Origin: an uncultured Coriobacteriaceae bacterium
GTDB taxonomy: Bacteria; Actinomycetota; Coriobacteriia; Coriobacteriales; UMGS124
Assembly (NCBI GenBank): GCA_900539345.1
Contig: UQBS01000040.1
Location: 1-27,181, forward strand
Length of the DNA stretch: 27,181 nucleotides
Direction of reading: 5' to 3'
Positions 6,809-14,757 of this stretch are shown here, in pieces. The notes under the pieces were generated by a model. That model was given only the letters and a program-made list of their open reading frames with translations. It had not been told where the DNA came from and did no database searches. Made by a program: the position numbers and the translations under genes. Position 1 is the first letter of the stretch, and each line of letters starts with the position of its first letter.

Positions 6809-8369
6809 TGTCGCAAGCCCTGCTTTCGCGAATGACCACGACCTTTACCTGGCCGGGGTACTCCATCTGGTTCTCGATCTCGGTGGCAATGTCGTGCGCG
6901 AGAACGACGGCGGCAGCGTCGGAAATCTCCTCGGGCTTGACCATAACGCGAATCTCGCGACCGGCCTGCATGGCGTAGGTGCGCTCGACACCGGGATGCG
7001 AGTTCGAAATCTCCTCAAGCTTCTCAAGGCGCTTGATATAGGTCTCAGCGGACTCGCGACGGGCACCAGGACGGGCGGCAGAGCAAGCGTCGGCGGCCTG
7101 AACGAGCACATCAAGCACGCTCGTAGGGTCGACGTCGTTGTGGTGAGCCTCGATGGCGTGCACGATAGTGGGAGCCTCACCATACTTGCGGGCAAGGTCG
7201 GCACCGATGACGGCGTGGGGACCCTCGACGCGATGGTCGATGGCCTTGCCGATGTCGTGCAGAAGACCCGCGCGCTTGAAGGGCGAGGAATCGAGACCGA
7301 GCTCATCGGCCATAATCTCACACATGCGAGCGACCTCAACCGAGTGGTTGAGGACGTTCTGGCCGTAGGAAGTGCGGTAACGCAGGGCACCCAGGGTCCT
7401 CACAAGCTCAGGATGGATGTCGTTGACCTCGAGGTCGAAGCAGGCCTGCTCGCCGGCCTCGAGGACCTTGGCGTTGACCTGATCGGTGGCCTTGTTGAAG
7501 AGTTCCTCGATGCGCGCCGGATGAATGCGACCGTCGGCAATGAGGTTCTCGAGGGTGACACGGGCGATCTCGCGGCGGACCGGGTCGAAGCTAGAAAGCT
7601 GCACGGTCTCGGGCGTGTCATCGATGATGAGGTTCACGCCGGTCATCTGCTCGAAGGTGCGAATGTTGCGGCCCTCGCGGCCGATGATGCGGCCCTTGAG
7701 ATCATCGGAAGGAATGTGCACCGTGGTGAGCGTGACTTCGCCGACATGGTCGGAGGCGCAACGCTGGATGGCGGTGGCAAGAATGCGACGAGCAGTGCTC
7801 TCGCACTCGATGCGCGTACGCTGCTCGCTCTCGCGGATGATGGTGGCGCTCTGACGCGTCACATCGTCACGCACGCGATCGAGCAGCTCCTTGTGAGCCT
7901 CGTCGGTGGTGAGGCCGCTGATACGCTCGAGCTCGGAGGTGTGCTTGCGCTCGAGCTCCTCGACGTCGCGGGCACGCTTCTCAATCTGGCCAGCCTCGCT
8001 GGAGAGCTGGTGCTCCTTCTTGTCAAGCGAGTCAGAGCGACGGTCGAGGGACTCCTCGCGCTGAAGCAGACGGTTCTCGCGCTCGCGAATCTCGCCAGCG
8101 CGCTGGGCCGCCTCGGCCTCGGATGCCTTCTTCTTCTCGAGAATCTCAGAATCGGCGGTCTGCCTAATGCGGAAGACCTCTTCCTTGGCGGAAATTTCCG
8201 CTTCCTTCTTGATGGTCTCGGCCTGCTTTTTTGCGCCGTCGAGTACCTGATCGGCCTCGGACTTTGCCTGAGTGAGCTTGCCGCTTGCGCTCTTAGCGGC
8301 GAAAAGCAGGGCGAGAGCCGCACCAATGACCGCTGCAGCGATTGCAACGACAACGTACATAACGTCCAT
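6798..8369 (-). CDS. rny: Ribonuclease Y
   Basis: RNase Y is the membrane-anchored endoribonuclease that starts mRNA decay in many Gram-positive bacteria. The 523-residue protein has one N-terminal membrane helix (about 4-24), a long charged coiled coil (about 30-190), a KH domain with GRIIGREGRN (226-235), and an HD domain with His342 and the His-Asp pair 371-372 (LLHDIGKA). The order and length match the family. ATG at 8369 is preceded by GGGAGG at 7 nt. A good promoter lies at 8551-8580, leaving a leader of about 175 nt. The 3' end overlaps the start of the GHKL ATPase gene. Confidence 0.97.
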   Translation of the reverse strand: MDVMYVVVAIAAAVIGAALALLFAAKSASGKLTQAKSEADQVLDGAKKQAETIKKEAEISAKEEVFRIRQTADSEILEKKKASEAEAAQRAGEIRERENRLLQREESLDRRSDSLDKKEHQLSSEAGQIEKRARDVEELERKHTSELERISGLTTDEAHKELLDRVRDDVTRQSATIIRESEQRTRIECESTARRILATAIQRCASDHVGEVTLTTVHIPSDDLKGRIIGREGRNIRTFEQMTGVNLIIDDTPETVQLSSFDPVRREIARVTLENLIADGRIHPARIEELFNKATDQVNAKVLEAGEQACFDLEVNDIHPELVRTLGALRYRTSYGQNVLNHSVEVARMCEIMADELGLDSSPFKRAGLLHDIGKAIDHRVEGPHAVIGADLARKYGEAPTIVHAIEAHHNDVDPTSVLDVLVQAADACSAARPGARRESAETYIKRLEKLEEISNSHPGVERTYAMQAGREIRVMVKPEEISDAAAVVLAHDIATEIENQMEYPGQVKVVVIRESRACDIAK

Positions 8370-8550
8370 GTGCTACCTCCCGGCTTCGTTTAGCTGTTAT
8401 GCAAAACGGACGAAAGACGAGCACATGCCAACACTGACACGCCGCACGTTAGACGTCCGGCATCGTGAGCACCCTGAGGAATTAGATGAAGTTTTGACCG
8501 TTCTATATCCAAAACTCGCCTAAAACGAGAGAAGTCACAAATGCTAGACG
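8370..8550 (-). other. Long leader region of rny
   Basis: This non-coding stretch between the predicted transcription start and rny has an imperfect hairpin at 8441-8461 (GCCG and ACGT arms with one G-G mismatch, loop of three). A possible nine-codon reading frame (MCSSFVRFA) is seen on the minus strand near 8398-8427 but lacks a ribosome binding site. No known riboswitch class is recognised. Confidence 0.4.
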
Positions 8551-8580
8551 ATTGTACGTTCTCGGTGCGTTTTTGGTCAA
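8551..8580 (-). promoter_or_regulatory. rny promoter (-35 TTGACC, 18 nt, -10 TACAAT)
   Basis: Read on the minus strand, TTGACC (8575-8580) and TACAAT (8551-8556) are spaced 18 nt apart, close to consensus for the housekeeping sigma factor. It is the strongest promoter-like sequence I see upstream of rny, and would drive rny, the GHKL gene, miaB, miaA and hflX. Confidence 0.65.
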
Positions 8581-8624
8581 CCTCGCGGCATGAATCTACG
8601 CAGGCACTCTAAAGGCAGGAGGCC

Positions 8625-9335
8625 TTATGCGCCGCGCACGACCATCATTCGACCGCACACCGGGCACACGGCAAGGCTGTCGCCCTTGATGAGCTGCTCG
8701 TACTGAGACTGCTGAAGCTCAACGCGGCAGCCGGTGCACACGTGATCCTCGAGCTTGCAGATGCCCACAAGGTTGTGCTGGGCGCAGGAGACGCGGTAGC
8801 GCTCGAGAAGGTCTGCGGGAATGGCCTGCTGCAGGGTCTCGCGGCGGGCGACGAGACGGGTAAGGTCCTCGCGCAGGGCACTGGCGCTCTTCTTGAAAGC
8901 CTCGACGAGCTCGGCCTCCTTGGTCTCGAGCTGAGTCTTAATGGAAGCAGCCTGACGATAGAGGCCCTCGAGACGCTCGAGTTCGGCCTTGGCCTTCTTC
9001 TGGTTGAAATCGACCTTCTCAAGGCGCTTGGCCAGACGGTCAAGCTCGGCCTTGTAGCTCTGGGTGAGACGGAAATCATCGGAAGCCTCGCTGTCGCGCT
9101 TGACTTCCTCGACGCGGGCGCTCAGCGTGCGGCGACGGCCGTCGTTGTCCTCGACCTCGATGCGGGCGTCCTTGAGCAGACCCACAATCTTCGTGGTCTT
9201 CTTGGAAAGCTCCTTGAGCCTTCCGCGAACCTCCTTGATTTGCTCTGCCTGGGGAATCTCGTCGATTGCCTTACGGTCGCGCATAATCTGCAAGTCAACC
9301 TGCTGGAGCTCGAGAAGATCGGTCGTGACCGGCAT
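8625..9335 (-). CDS. C4-type zinc ribbon coiled-coil protein (DUF164/CdsZ type)
   Basis: The 236-residue product is mostly a long antiparallel coiled coil (about 10-175, rich in E, K, L and R), followed by a zinc ribbon with Cys200 and Cys203 (VCTGC) and Cys224 and Cys227 (CPVCG). This is the architecture of the DUF164 zinc-ribbon family, which is widespread and often lies beside nif3-family genes, as it does here (94 nt downstream of it). Proteins of this group have been linked to ribosome or nucleic-acid binding, but the biochemical role here is unknown. ATG at 9335 follows AGAGGAA. A 5-bp hairpin (AAGGC/GCCTT) at 8612-8626 overlaps the stop codon; it lacks a T-run, so read-through into rny is possible. 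Confidence 0.88.
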   Translation of the reverse strand: MPVTTDLLELQQVDLQIMRDRKAIDEIPQAEQIKEVRGRLKELSKKTTKIVGLLKDARIEVEDNDGRRRTLSARVEEVKRDSEASDDFRLTQSYKAELDRLAKRLEKVDFNQKKAKAELERLEGLYRQAASIKTQLETKEAELVEAFKKSASALREDLTRLVARRETLQQAIPADLLERYRVSCAQHNLVGICKLEDHVCTGCRVELQQSQYEQLIKGDSLAVCPVCGRMMVVRGA

Positions 9336-9429
9336 ACTTGATTCCTCTTTCTCTGCAATTTCGTGTACAAGGAAGGTTACAAAAGCGTTTCATTCAATGG
9401 TCGAAACATGATACACGCCCAGACGCACA

Positions 9430-10224
9430 TCAGATGCTAGACCAATGCGAATCCTCGCAAAGCACCACACGCTCATCTTCAGGCACGCCGAGCGAATCGA
9501 GGATGTCGTTGAGGACGCCTACGAGCGGCAGCTCCGACACATCATGGCCGAGCACGATGACCGCGCAACCGTGAGTGAGGAGCTCAAGCGCCTTGTGGTA
9601 GCCGCACTCACCGCACACCACGACGTCGCAGCCGACCTCAAGCGCATAGTGGCCGCAGTCACCGAGGCTGCCAGTAAAGAAGGCGGCACAGGTGCGGGCG
9701 GAATCAAGCGGACCGTAGGCCTGGGCGACGTCGCCCAGCACGTCCTTGCACGCGCAGGCAAGCTCGCGCAGTGTCATGCCGGAAGGCAGCGGCACGCAGG
9801 CTCCCAGACGGCCAAGATTCTCCGGACGGTCCGACTCCAGGCCCGCACCCTGCACAGCAAGACCCAAGCGGCCAGGCATGGCAGCGCGGGCGGTCTCGCA
9901 TCGGTCAAGGTTCGTGTGAAACGACAAGACGGCAACGCCCAGGCGCATTGCCTCCCAAAGACACGAACTTGCAAAGCCTGCACCGGAAGAGGGCGGCGTG
10001 AGAGCGTCGGGCATGGAGAGACAGACTGGGTGATGGGTGAGCAAAACGTTGGCACCAGCCGCATGAGCTGCACGAACGTTGTCCGCTGAGGCGTCGAGGG
10101 CAAGGGCGATCTTAGTGACCTCGGCGTCGGGGTCACCCACCGAAAGGCCGACCTTGTCCCACGGCTCAGCCCACATCTTCGGCAGGCATGAGAAGAGAGA
10201 CGTCTCGAGTTCGCGCACCTTCAT
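9430..10224 (-). CDS. Nif3-like dinuclear metal centre protein
   Basis: This is a member of the Nif3 (YqfO/YbgI) family, which forms hexameric toroids with two metal ions per subunit. Metal-ligand motifs are visible: LLTHHP (His64, His65), FHTNLD (His103, Asp107) and GHDVSE near the C-terminus (His227, Glu231). At 264 residues it is the short form without the PII-like insert seen in Bacillus YqfO. Its enzymatic activity is not settled; GTP cyclohydrolase and metal-chaperone roles have both been proposed for relatives. ATG at 10224 is preceded by AAAGGTG. It sits 69 nt after the PHP phosphatase gene and upstream of the zinc-ribbon partner gene. Confidence 0.93.
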   Translation of the reverse strand: MKVRELETSLFSCLPKMWAEPWDKVGLSVGDPDAEVTKIALALDASADNVRAAHAAGANVLLTHHPVCLSMPDALTPPSSGAGFASSCLWEAMRLGVAVLSFHTNLDRCETARAAMPGRLGLAVQGAGLESDRPENLGRLGACVPLPSGMTLRELACACKDVLGDVAQAYGPLDSARTCAAFFTGSLGDCGHYALEVGCDVVVCGECGYHKALELLTHGCAVIVLGHDVSELPLVGVLNDILDSLGVPEDERVVLCEDSHWSSI

Positions 10225-10293
10225 GACAAATCACCTTTTCGGAATGAGTTGAGCAAGACGGGTCGGACAAACGTGGCGCAGGTGCCTGCGGCA

Positions 10294-11094
10294 TTACGCG
10301 ATCGAGATGCTACGCCAGCCTCCGGCTGCCGTCGGGACGTCGATACTGCGATAGCCCGCCGCAGCCGCAAGCGCATAGGCCTGATCGATGTTCTCACCGA
10401 TACGCGTCACCACATGGGCGTCGGAACCCACGGTGATGGGGACGCCGGCCTCATGAAAAAGGGAGAGCAGCTCGGGGTGCGGGTAGAACCGGCCGACGGG
10501 TTTGATGGAGCCCGCTGTGTTGATCTCTACGCGCACACCGGCTGCAGCCGCATCGCGAGCAGCCTGGGCATATAGACGTTGCACTGCGTCCCCCGAGGGG
10601 TAGCGCCCCAAGAGGCTCACAAGGTCGGGGTGTGCCATGGAATCGAACAGGCCACTGTGGCACGTCTGTCCCCAAAGGCGGAAATACCCCTCCCAGACAG
10701 CGTCAACGCCGCGCTCTTCCCAAAACGAGAGGTCGCTGAGGTCGTCGATCCAACGCATGTCAACCATATGCACAGAGCCGAGCCTGAACGTGGCGCCGCG
10801 GGTCCAGCGGATGATGTTGTCGGCGCAGCCCGGGTAGTAGTCGCACTCGAACCCGAAGACGACCTCGACCTCAGGGTGCCGCGCACGTGCCGCCTCGATG
10901 TCGGCAGCATAGGCGGGAAGGTCGGCTTCAGGAACGCTCACCTCACACGCAGGATCAATCTCATGGGGCAGCGTGAGATGGTCGGTGATGCAAATGGTGG
11001 TCAGACCGAGCTCGCAGGCGCGGGAGACGTTGTCCTCCACGCTTGCCTTGCCGTCGGAATACGACGTGTGGGTATGGCAGTCAACAAGCTCCAT
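10294..11094 (-). CDS. PHP-domain phosphatase, histidinol-phosphatase (HisK) type
   Basis: The 266-residue protein is a single PHP domain. Metal-binding motifs are HTH near the N-terminus (CHTHTSYSDG, His7 and His9), TDH (38-39), and GSDAH near residue 230. Length and the spacing of motifs fit the HisK-type histidinol-phosphatase family, which dephosphorylates L-histidinol phosphate. No other histidine biosynthesis gene is in the window, so a different phosphoester substrate is possible. ATG at 11094 follows AGGGGAG. It lies 9 nt downstream of the cysteine desulfurase gene, so the two are probably co-transcribed. Confidence 0.85.
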   Translation of the reverse strand: MELVDCHTHTSYSDGKASVEDNVSRACELGLTTICITDHLTLPHEIDPACEVSVPEADLPAYAADIEAARARHPEVEVVFGFECDYYPGCADNIIRWTRGATFRLGSVHMVDMRWIDDLSDLSFWEERGVDAVWEGYFRLWGQTCHSGLFDSMAHPDLVSLLGRYPSGDAVQRLYAQAARDAAAAGVRVEINTAGSIKPVGRFYPHPELLSLFHEAGVPITVGSDAHVVTRIGENIDQAYALAAAAGYRSIDVPTAAGGWRSISIA

Positions 11095-11103
11095 GGTGCT
11101 CCC

Positions 11104-12291
11104 CTATCGTTTGCGCGTCGAGGCCTCGCGGCATACCTGCGCCAGCGCGTGCGCCAGACCCTCGCACTCCTCAGCACTCACGCGTGCGTCGAAGGAGATG
11201 CGCAGGGCACAGAAGGCGAGGTCGCGGGACACGCCCATGGCGGCCAGCACGTGACTGGGGTCGAGCGAGCCGCTTGAGCAGGCAGAACCGCCCGAAACCT
11301 CGTACCCCAGGTCGTCCAAGCCAAGGACGAGGCCCTCCGTCTGATGACCAGGCACAAGCAGGTGCACGATATTGGGAAGCGTCTCGGGCGTGTCGATGCC
11401 TTCACGGCGCAGGGTCTCGAAGAAATCGAGCCCTTCGGCGCGCAGCGTGTCGACAATCAGGCGGCCGTGACTACGCAGGAGCGCGTCGTTGTCTTGAAGG
11501 GTGGCAGCAGCCTGCTTTGCGACGGCCGCAAAGGCCATGGCCGAACGCACGTCTTGCGTGCCGCTGCGAAGACCGCCCTCCTGGCCGCCGCCCACCTGCT
11601 GCGCCACGATAGGCGTGCGCGAGCGCAAATAGAGCGCGCCGCACGAAACAGGGCCCGCGACCTTGTGTGCGGCAAATGAGGCAGTGTCAACGCCCAGCTG
11701 CGAGGCATTGAAGGGGACGTGCCCGAACGTCTGAATCGCATCGCAATGCACAAGCGCGCCTTGGGTATGCGCAAGGGTTACGACGCGCGCGATGGGCTGC
11801 ACGGCTCCAACCTCGTTGTTGGCGCCCATCACGCAAACGAGGGCCACATCGGGACCCAGCATATTCTCAAGAGCCTCGATGTCCACGACACCGCTGGAAA
11901 GCACAGGAATGCGCTCGACCGTGAAACCATCACGTTCAAGTGAAGCTGCAGGGTCAAGAACAGAGTCATGCTCAACGGCACTTACAAGCACGCGGCGACG
12001 CTTGGAACCCGGCGTTTGGAGCTGAGCCAGGGCAGCGCCGCGGATAGCGAGTGTGTTGGCCTCGGTGCCGCCGCTCGTGAAGACAATCTCGCTGGGACGC
12101 TTGGCGCCCACGGCGCGCGCAACGTCGGTGCGGGCGCGTTCAAGCGCGGCAAAGGCGGCGCGACCGCTTGTATGCAGGGAGTTTGGGTTGGCGCCGGCCC
12201 ATTCTTGGGCATCGTAGCGAGCCATTTCCTCACGGCACAGGCTGGACATGGGGCTCGACGCCGCATGGTCGAAATAGTGGCGCACGCGCAT
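11104..12291 (-). CDS. Cysteine desulfurase, NifS/IscS family
   Basis: The product is a PLP-dependent enzyme that takes sulfur from cysteine for Fe-S clusters or tRNA thiolation. In its 395 residues I see the SGGTEANT motif (73-80), His108 (EHDS), the NEVGAVQP segment (159-166), the PLP lysine Lys210 (AAHK), the RSGTQD motif (242-247) and the active-site Cys338 in a long SGGSACSSG loop, which is class I-like. The usual HKxxGPKG sequence reads HKVAGPVSCG here. No iscU, sufU or mnmA is adjacent, so the acceptor is unknown. The start is 2 nt after the rpe stop, with only a weak ribosome binding site, suggesting coupling. Confidence 0.92.
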   Translation of the reverse strand: MRVRHYFDHAASSPMSSLCREEMARYDAQEWAGANPNSLHTSGRAAFAALERARTDVARAVGAKRPSEIVFTSGGTEANTLAIRGAALAQLQTPGSKRRRVLVSAVEHDSVLDPAASLERDGFTVERIPVLSSGVVDIEALENMLGPDVALVCVMGANNEVGAVQPIARVVTLAHTQGALVHCDAIQTFGHVPFNASQLGVDTASFAAHKVAGPVSCGALYLRSRTPIVAQQVGGGQEGGLRSGTQDVRSAMAFAAVAKQAAATLQDNDALLRSHGRLIVDTLRAEGLDFFETLRREGIDTPETLPNIVHLLVPGHQTEGLVLGLDDLGYEVSGGSACSSGSLDPSHVLAAMGVSRDLAFCALRISFDARVSAEECEGLAHALAQVCREASTRKR

Positions 12292-12293
12292 GC

Positions 12294-12986
12294 TTAGAGC
12301 ACCAAGCTCGCAGCGCCGGCAGCCCTGATCTGCTCCATGGCAGCATGGGGGTCCTCAGCGCCGAAGATGGCCGAGCCAGCCACAAGCATGTTCGCACCAG
12401 CCTCGCACACAAGCGGGGCGGTCTTGACACCGATGCCACCATCAACCTCAACCACAGGGTTACATCCGAGGTTTGCGCACATGTCACGCAGCTCGCGGAT
12501 GCGACGAGCGGTGGAGGTGATGTAAGACTGGCCGCCGAAGCCAGGGTTCACGCTCATGACGAGCACGACATCGAGCTCCTCGACGACATCGCGCAGCAGG
12601 CACACGGGAGTGGCAGGGTTGATGGCGATGCCGGCAAGAGCGCCGCGCTCGCGGGCATGGCGAGCGAAGCGGTTGGCATGCGTGAGAGCCTCAAGCTGGG
12701 CAGTCACGAGCGAGGCGCCTGCGTCGATGTACCAGTCGCAGGTCGACTCGGGGTTGTCCACCATGAGGTGCACGTCGAGGGGGTTGCTGAAGCAGCCGGC
12801 CAGGCCCTTGACGAACATGGGGCCAATGGTGAGGTTCGGCACGAAATGGCCGTCCATCACGTCGACGTGGATGAAGTCAGCACCGTTGGAAACCTGTGAG
12901 ACGCTCTCGCGCAAGGCCATGAAGTCTGCCGAGAGAATCGACGGGGACATCATCACATCGGTTTTGGACAACGTAGCTGCAGGCAT
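12294..12986 (-). CDS. rpe: Ribulose-phosphate 3-epimerase
   Basis: Rpe interconverts ribulose 5-phosphate and xylulose 5-phosphate in the pentose phosphate pathway. The 230-residue TIM barrel has PSILSADF near the N-terminus, the metal-binding HVDVMDGHFVPN motif (40-51), His73 (DVHLMV), SVNPGFGGQ (about 144-152) and EVDGGI (about 180-186). ATG at 12986 is preceded by AGAGGGGAG. The N-terminal PAATLSKTDV extension is about ten residues longer than usual; the Met at residue 12 is a possible alternative start. It is 48 nt downstream of gpsA and nearly abuts the cysteine desulfurase gene. Confidence 0.96.
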   Translation of the reverse strand: MPAATLSKTDVMMSPSILSADFMALRESVSQVSNGADFIHVDVMDGHFVPNLTIGPMFVKGLAGCFSNPLDVHLMVDNPESTCDWYIDAGASLVTAQLEALTHANRFARHARERGALAGIAINPATPVCLLRDVVEELDVVLVMSVNPGFGGQSYITSTARRIRELRDMCANLGCNPVVEVDGGIGVKTAPLVCEAGANMLVAGSAIFGAEDPHAAMEQIRAAGAASLVL

Positions 12987-13034
12987 GGCGTGCTCCCCTC
13001 TTCGAACTCCAGACGTTGGTCGAAACAGTTTGTG

Positions 13035-14048
13035 CTAATCGAGACCGTAGAGCTCCATGCGCGGAGTGCGGCGGAACAGGGTCTCGGCAATCTCGGGCAG
13101 AGGCGTGCCCTCATAGAGCAGCGAATGCACCGCCTCAGTGAGCGGCACCTCGACTCCCAGCTCACGGGCCATATGCAAGATGGAACGGCAAGCACGAGCA
13201 CCCTCGACGACCATGTGGGTGCGCGCCTCGTAAGACTCAAGCGTTTCGCCTTTTGCAAGCGCCGCACCGAAGGTCTGGTTGCGAGAGTGGGCGCTTGTGC
13301 AGGTGGCAACGAGGTCGCCCATGCCGGCCAGACCCATGCAGGTCATGGGGTCACCGCCGCGAGCTGCCACGATGCGGCTCATCTCGGCAAGGCCGCGCGT
13401 CATGATGACGGAGAGCGTGTTGTCGCCAAACGAGAGGCCCTTGACCACACCGCATGCAATGGCCACGACGTTCTTGGCCGCGGCGCAGACCTCGACGCCC
13501 ACCTCGTCGGTGGACACGTAGGTGCGGAAAAGATCGGCGTTAAAAAGGTCCTTAAAGTACTCGGCGCATGCCAGGTCGCTGGAGGCGGCGACGGCACCGG
13601 CCGGCATGTCGAGGCAGACTTCCTCGGCATGGTTGGGACCCGACAGGCAGGCGATGCGATTGCGCCCCGTGAGCTCATCTTCCACAACTTCGGTCATGAG
13701 CTTGTTGGTGCCGTACTCGATGCCCTTGGTAAGCACGCAAACGGGCAGGTCGGGCGCGATGTAGGGACTGCAGTCATGAGCGACCGAGCGCAGGTGGCTC
13801 GAGGGCACAACAAACAGCACTGCGTCGGCTTCTTCGAGGCACCACGCATGGTCGGTACTCGAGACCACATTCTCGCCCAGCTTGCATGCGGGCAAATAGA
13901 TGGGGTTGGTATGCTCCTCGTTGATGGAATGGGCAACCTCGGGGTTGTGCGACCAAAGGCGCACCTCGTTGCCCTGCTTGGCCATATGCCCGGCGACCGC
14001 GGTACCCCACGAGCCGGCGCCGACCACGCAGACGCGCTGCTTCACCAC
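13035..14048 (-). CDS. gpsA: Glycerol-3-phosphate dehydrogenase [NAD(P)+]
   Basis: GpsA reduces dihydroxyacetone phosphate to sn-glycerol 3-phosphate, the backbone of phospholipids. The 337-residue protein has the Rossmann motif GAGSWGTA (10-17), LTKGIE (106-111), LSGPNHAEEV (135-144) and the catalytic Lys192 in AAAKNV. The start is GTG, either at 14048 or the next codon at 14045; both follow TAGGTG closely. It begins 5 nt after the plsY stop codon, and its product is the acyl acceptor of PlsY, a standard functional pair. Confidence 0.97.
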   Translation of the reverse strand: MVKQRVCVVGAGSWGTAVAGHMAKQGNEVRLWSHNPEVAHSINEEHTNPIYLPACKLGENVVSSTDHAWCLEEADAVLFVVPSSHLRSVAHDCSPYIAPDLPVCVLTKGIEYGTNKLMTEVVEDELTGRNRIACLSGPNHAEEVCLDMPAGAVAASSDLACAEYFKDLFNADLFRTYVSTDEVGVEVCAAAKNVVAIACGVVKGLSFGDNTLSVIMTRGLAEMSRIVAARGGDPMTCMGLAGMGDLVATCTSAHSRNQTFGAALAKGETLESYEARTHMVVEGARACRSILHMARELGVEVPLTEAVHSLLYEGTPLPEIAETLFRRTPRMELYGLD

Positions 14049-14053
14049 ATCAC

Positions 14054-14710
14054 CTACTTCGACTTTTTAACGGAGAACTTGCTCTCCTGCCCGTGGGCGA
14101 GCTTCTTGATGTTGGAGCGGTGACCCCAAATGACAAGAACCGACACGATGCAGACGATGACCGTGAAAGCCATCGAAGGCTGATAGAAAAGATTGGCAAA
14201 AATGGGTAGCGACAGGGCACCGGCAATGCTGCCGACCGAAACATATCGCGTGCTGACCGCAAAAATCAGGAACGGACCCCAGAGGCTCAATCCAGCCCAC
14301 GGCATGAGCACCACCGCGCCGCCAAAGCCCGAGGCGATGCCTTTGCCGCCGTGAAAATGCAGGAACGGGGTGAACATATGGCCCAAAATGACCGCCAGGT
14401 ACACCAGTGCCGCGCACCAGTCGTAGACGCCGCCCGGGGCGGTCGTCTCGATGGCACCTGCGCCCACCACGCCGATGAGAAGCTTGCCGATCAAAACGGC
14501 GACTACGGCCTTGAGGATGTCGCTGACCAGCGTGAGAATGCCAGCCTTGGCACCCAGGGTGCGAGCCACGTTGGTAGAACCGACGTTGCCCGAACCCTGG
14601 GTGCGGATATCCACGTTGCCAAAAGCCTTACCGATGAGGTAGGCGGAAGGGATGCCGCCAAGAACATACGCGATGACACACGCCAGGGCACACATCACAT
14701 AGACAAGCAT
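14054..14710 (-). CDS. plsY: Glycerol-3-phosphate acyltransferase PlsY
   Basis: PlsY is an integral membrane enzyme that acylates glycerol 3-phosphate from acyl-phosphate. The 218-residue sequence has several membrane segments and the three conserved loops: GSGNVGSTNVAR (39-50), GHMFTPFLHFHGGKG (110-124) and GHRSNIKKL near the C-terminus. It carries an extra loop near 80-98 and a basic lysine-rich tail, so it is a little longer than usual. The AGGAG upstream is 13 nt from the ATG, a wide spacing, so initiation may be weak. Neighbours der (47 nt upstream) and gpsA (5 nt downstream) match the common der-plsY-gpsA order. Confidence 0.96.
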   Translation of the reverse strand: MLVYVMCALACVIAYVLGGIPSAYLIGKAFGNVDIRTQGSGNVGSTNVARTLGAKAGILTLVSDILKAVVAVLIGKLLIGVVGAGAIETTAPGGVYDWCAALVYLAVILGHMFTPFLHFHGGKGIASGFGGAVVLMPWAGLSLWGPFLIFAVSTRYVSVGSIAGALSLPIFANLFYQPSMAFTVIVCIVSVLVIWGHRSNIKKLAHGQESKFSVKKSK

Positions 14711-14757
14711 GGTGGAAGGTTATCTCCTAACGGTTTCGCGCTGCCAAAGGCAAGAGC

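Noticed and set aside
6426..8393. Plus-strand open frame of 655 codons opposite rny and the GHKL gene
   Set aside because: The same antisense effect; the opposite strand encodes full-length RNase Y.
8370..8550. Riboswitch in the rny leader
   Set aside because: Only one short imperfect hairpin is seen and no known aptamer core is recognised.
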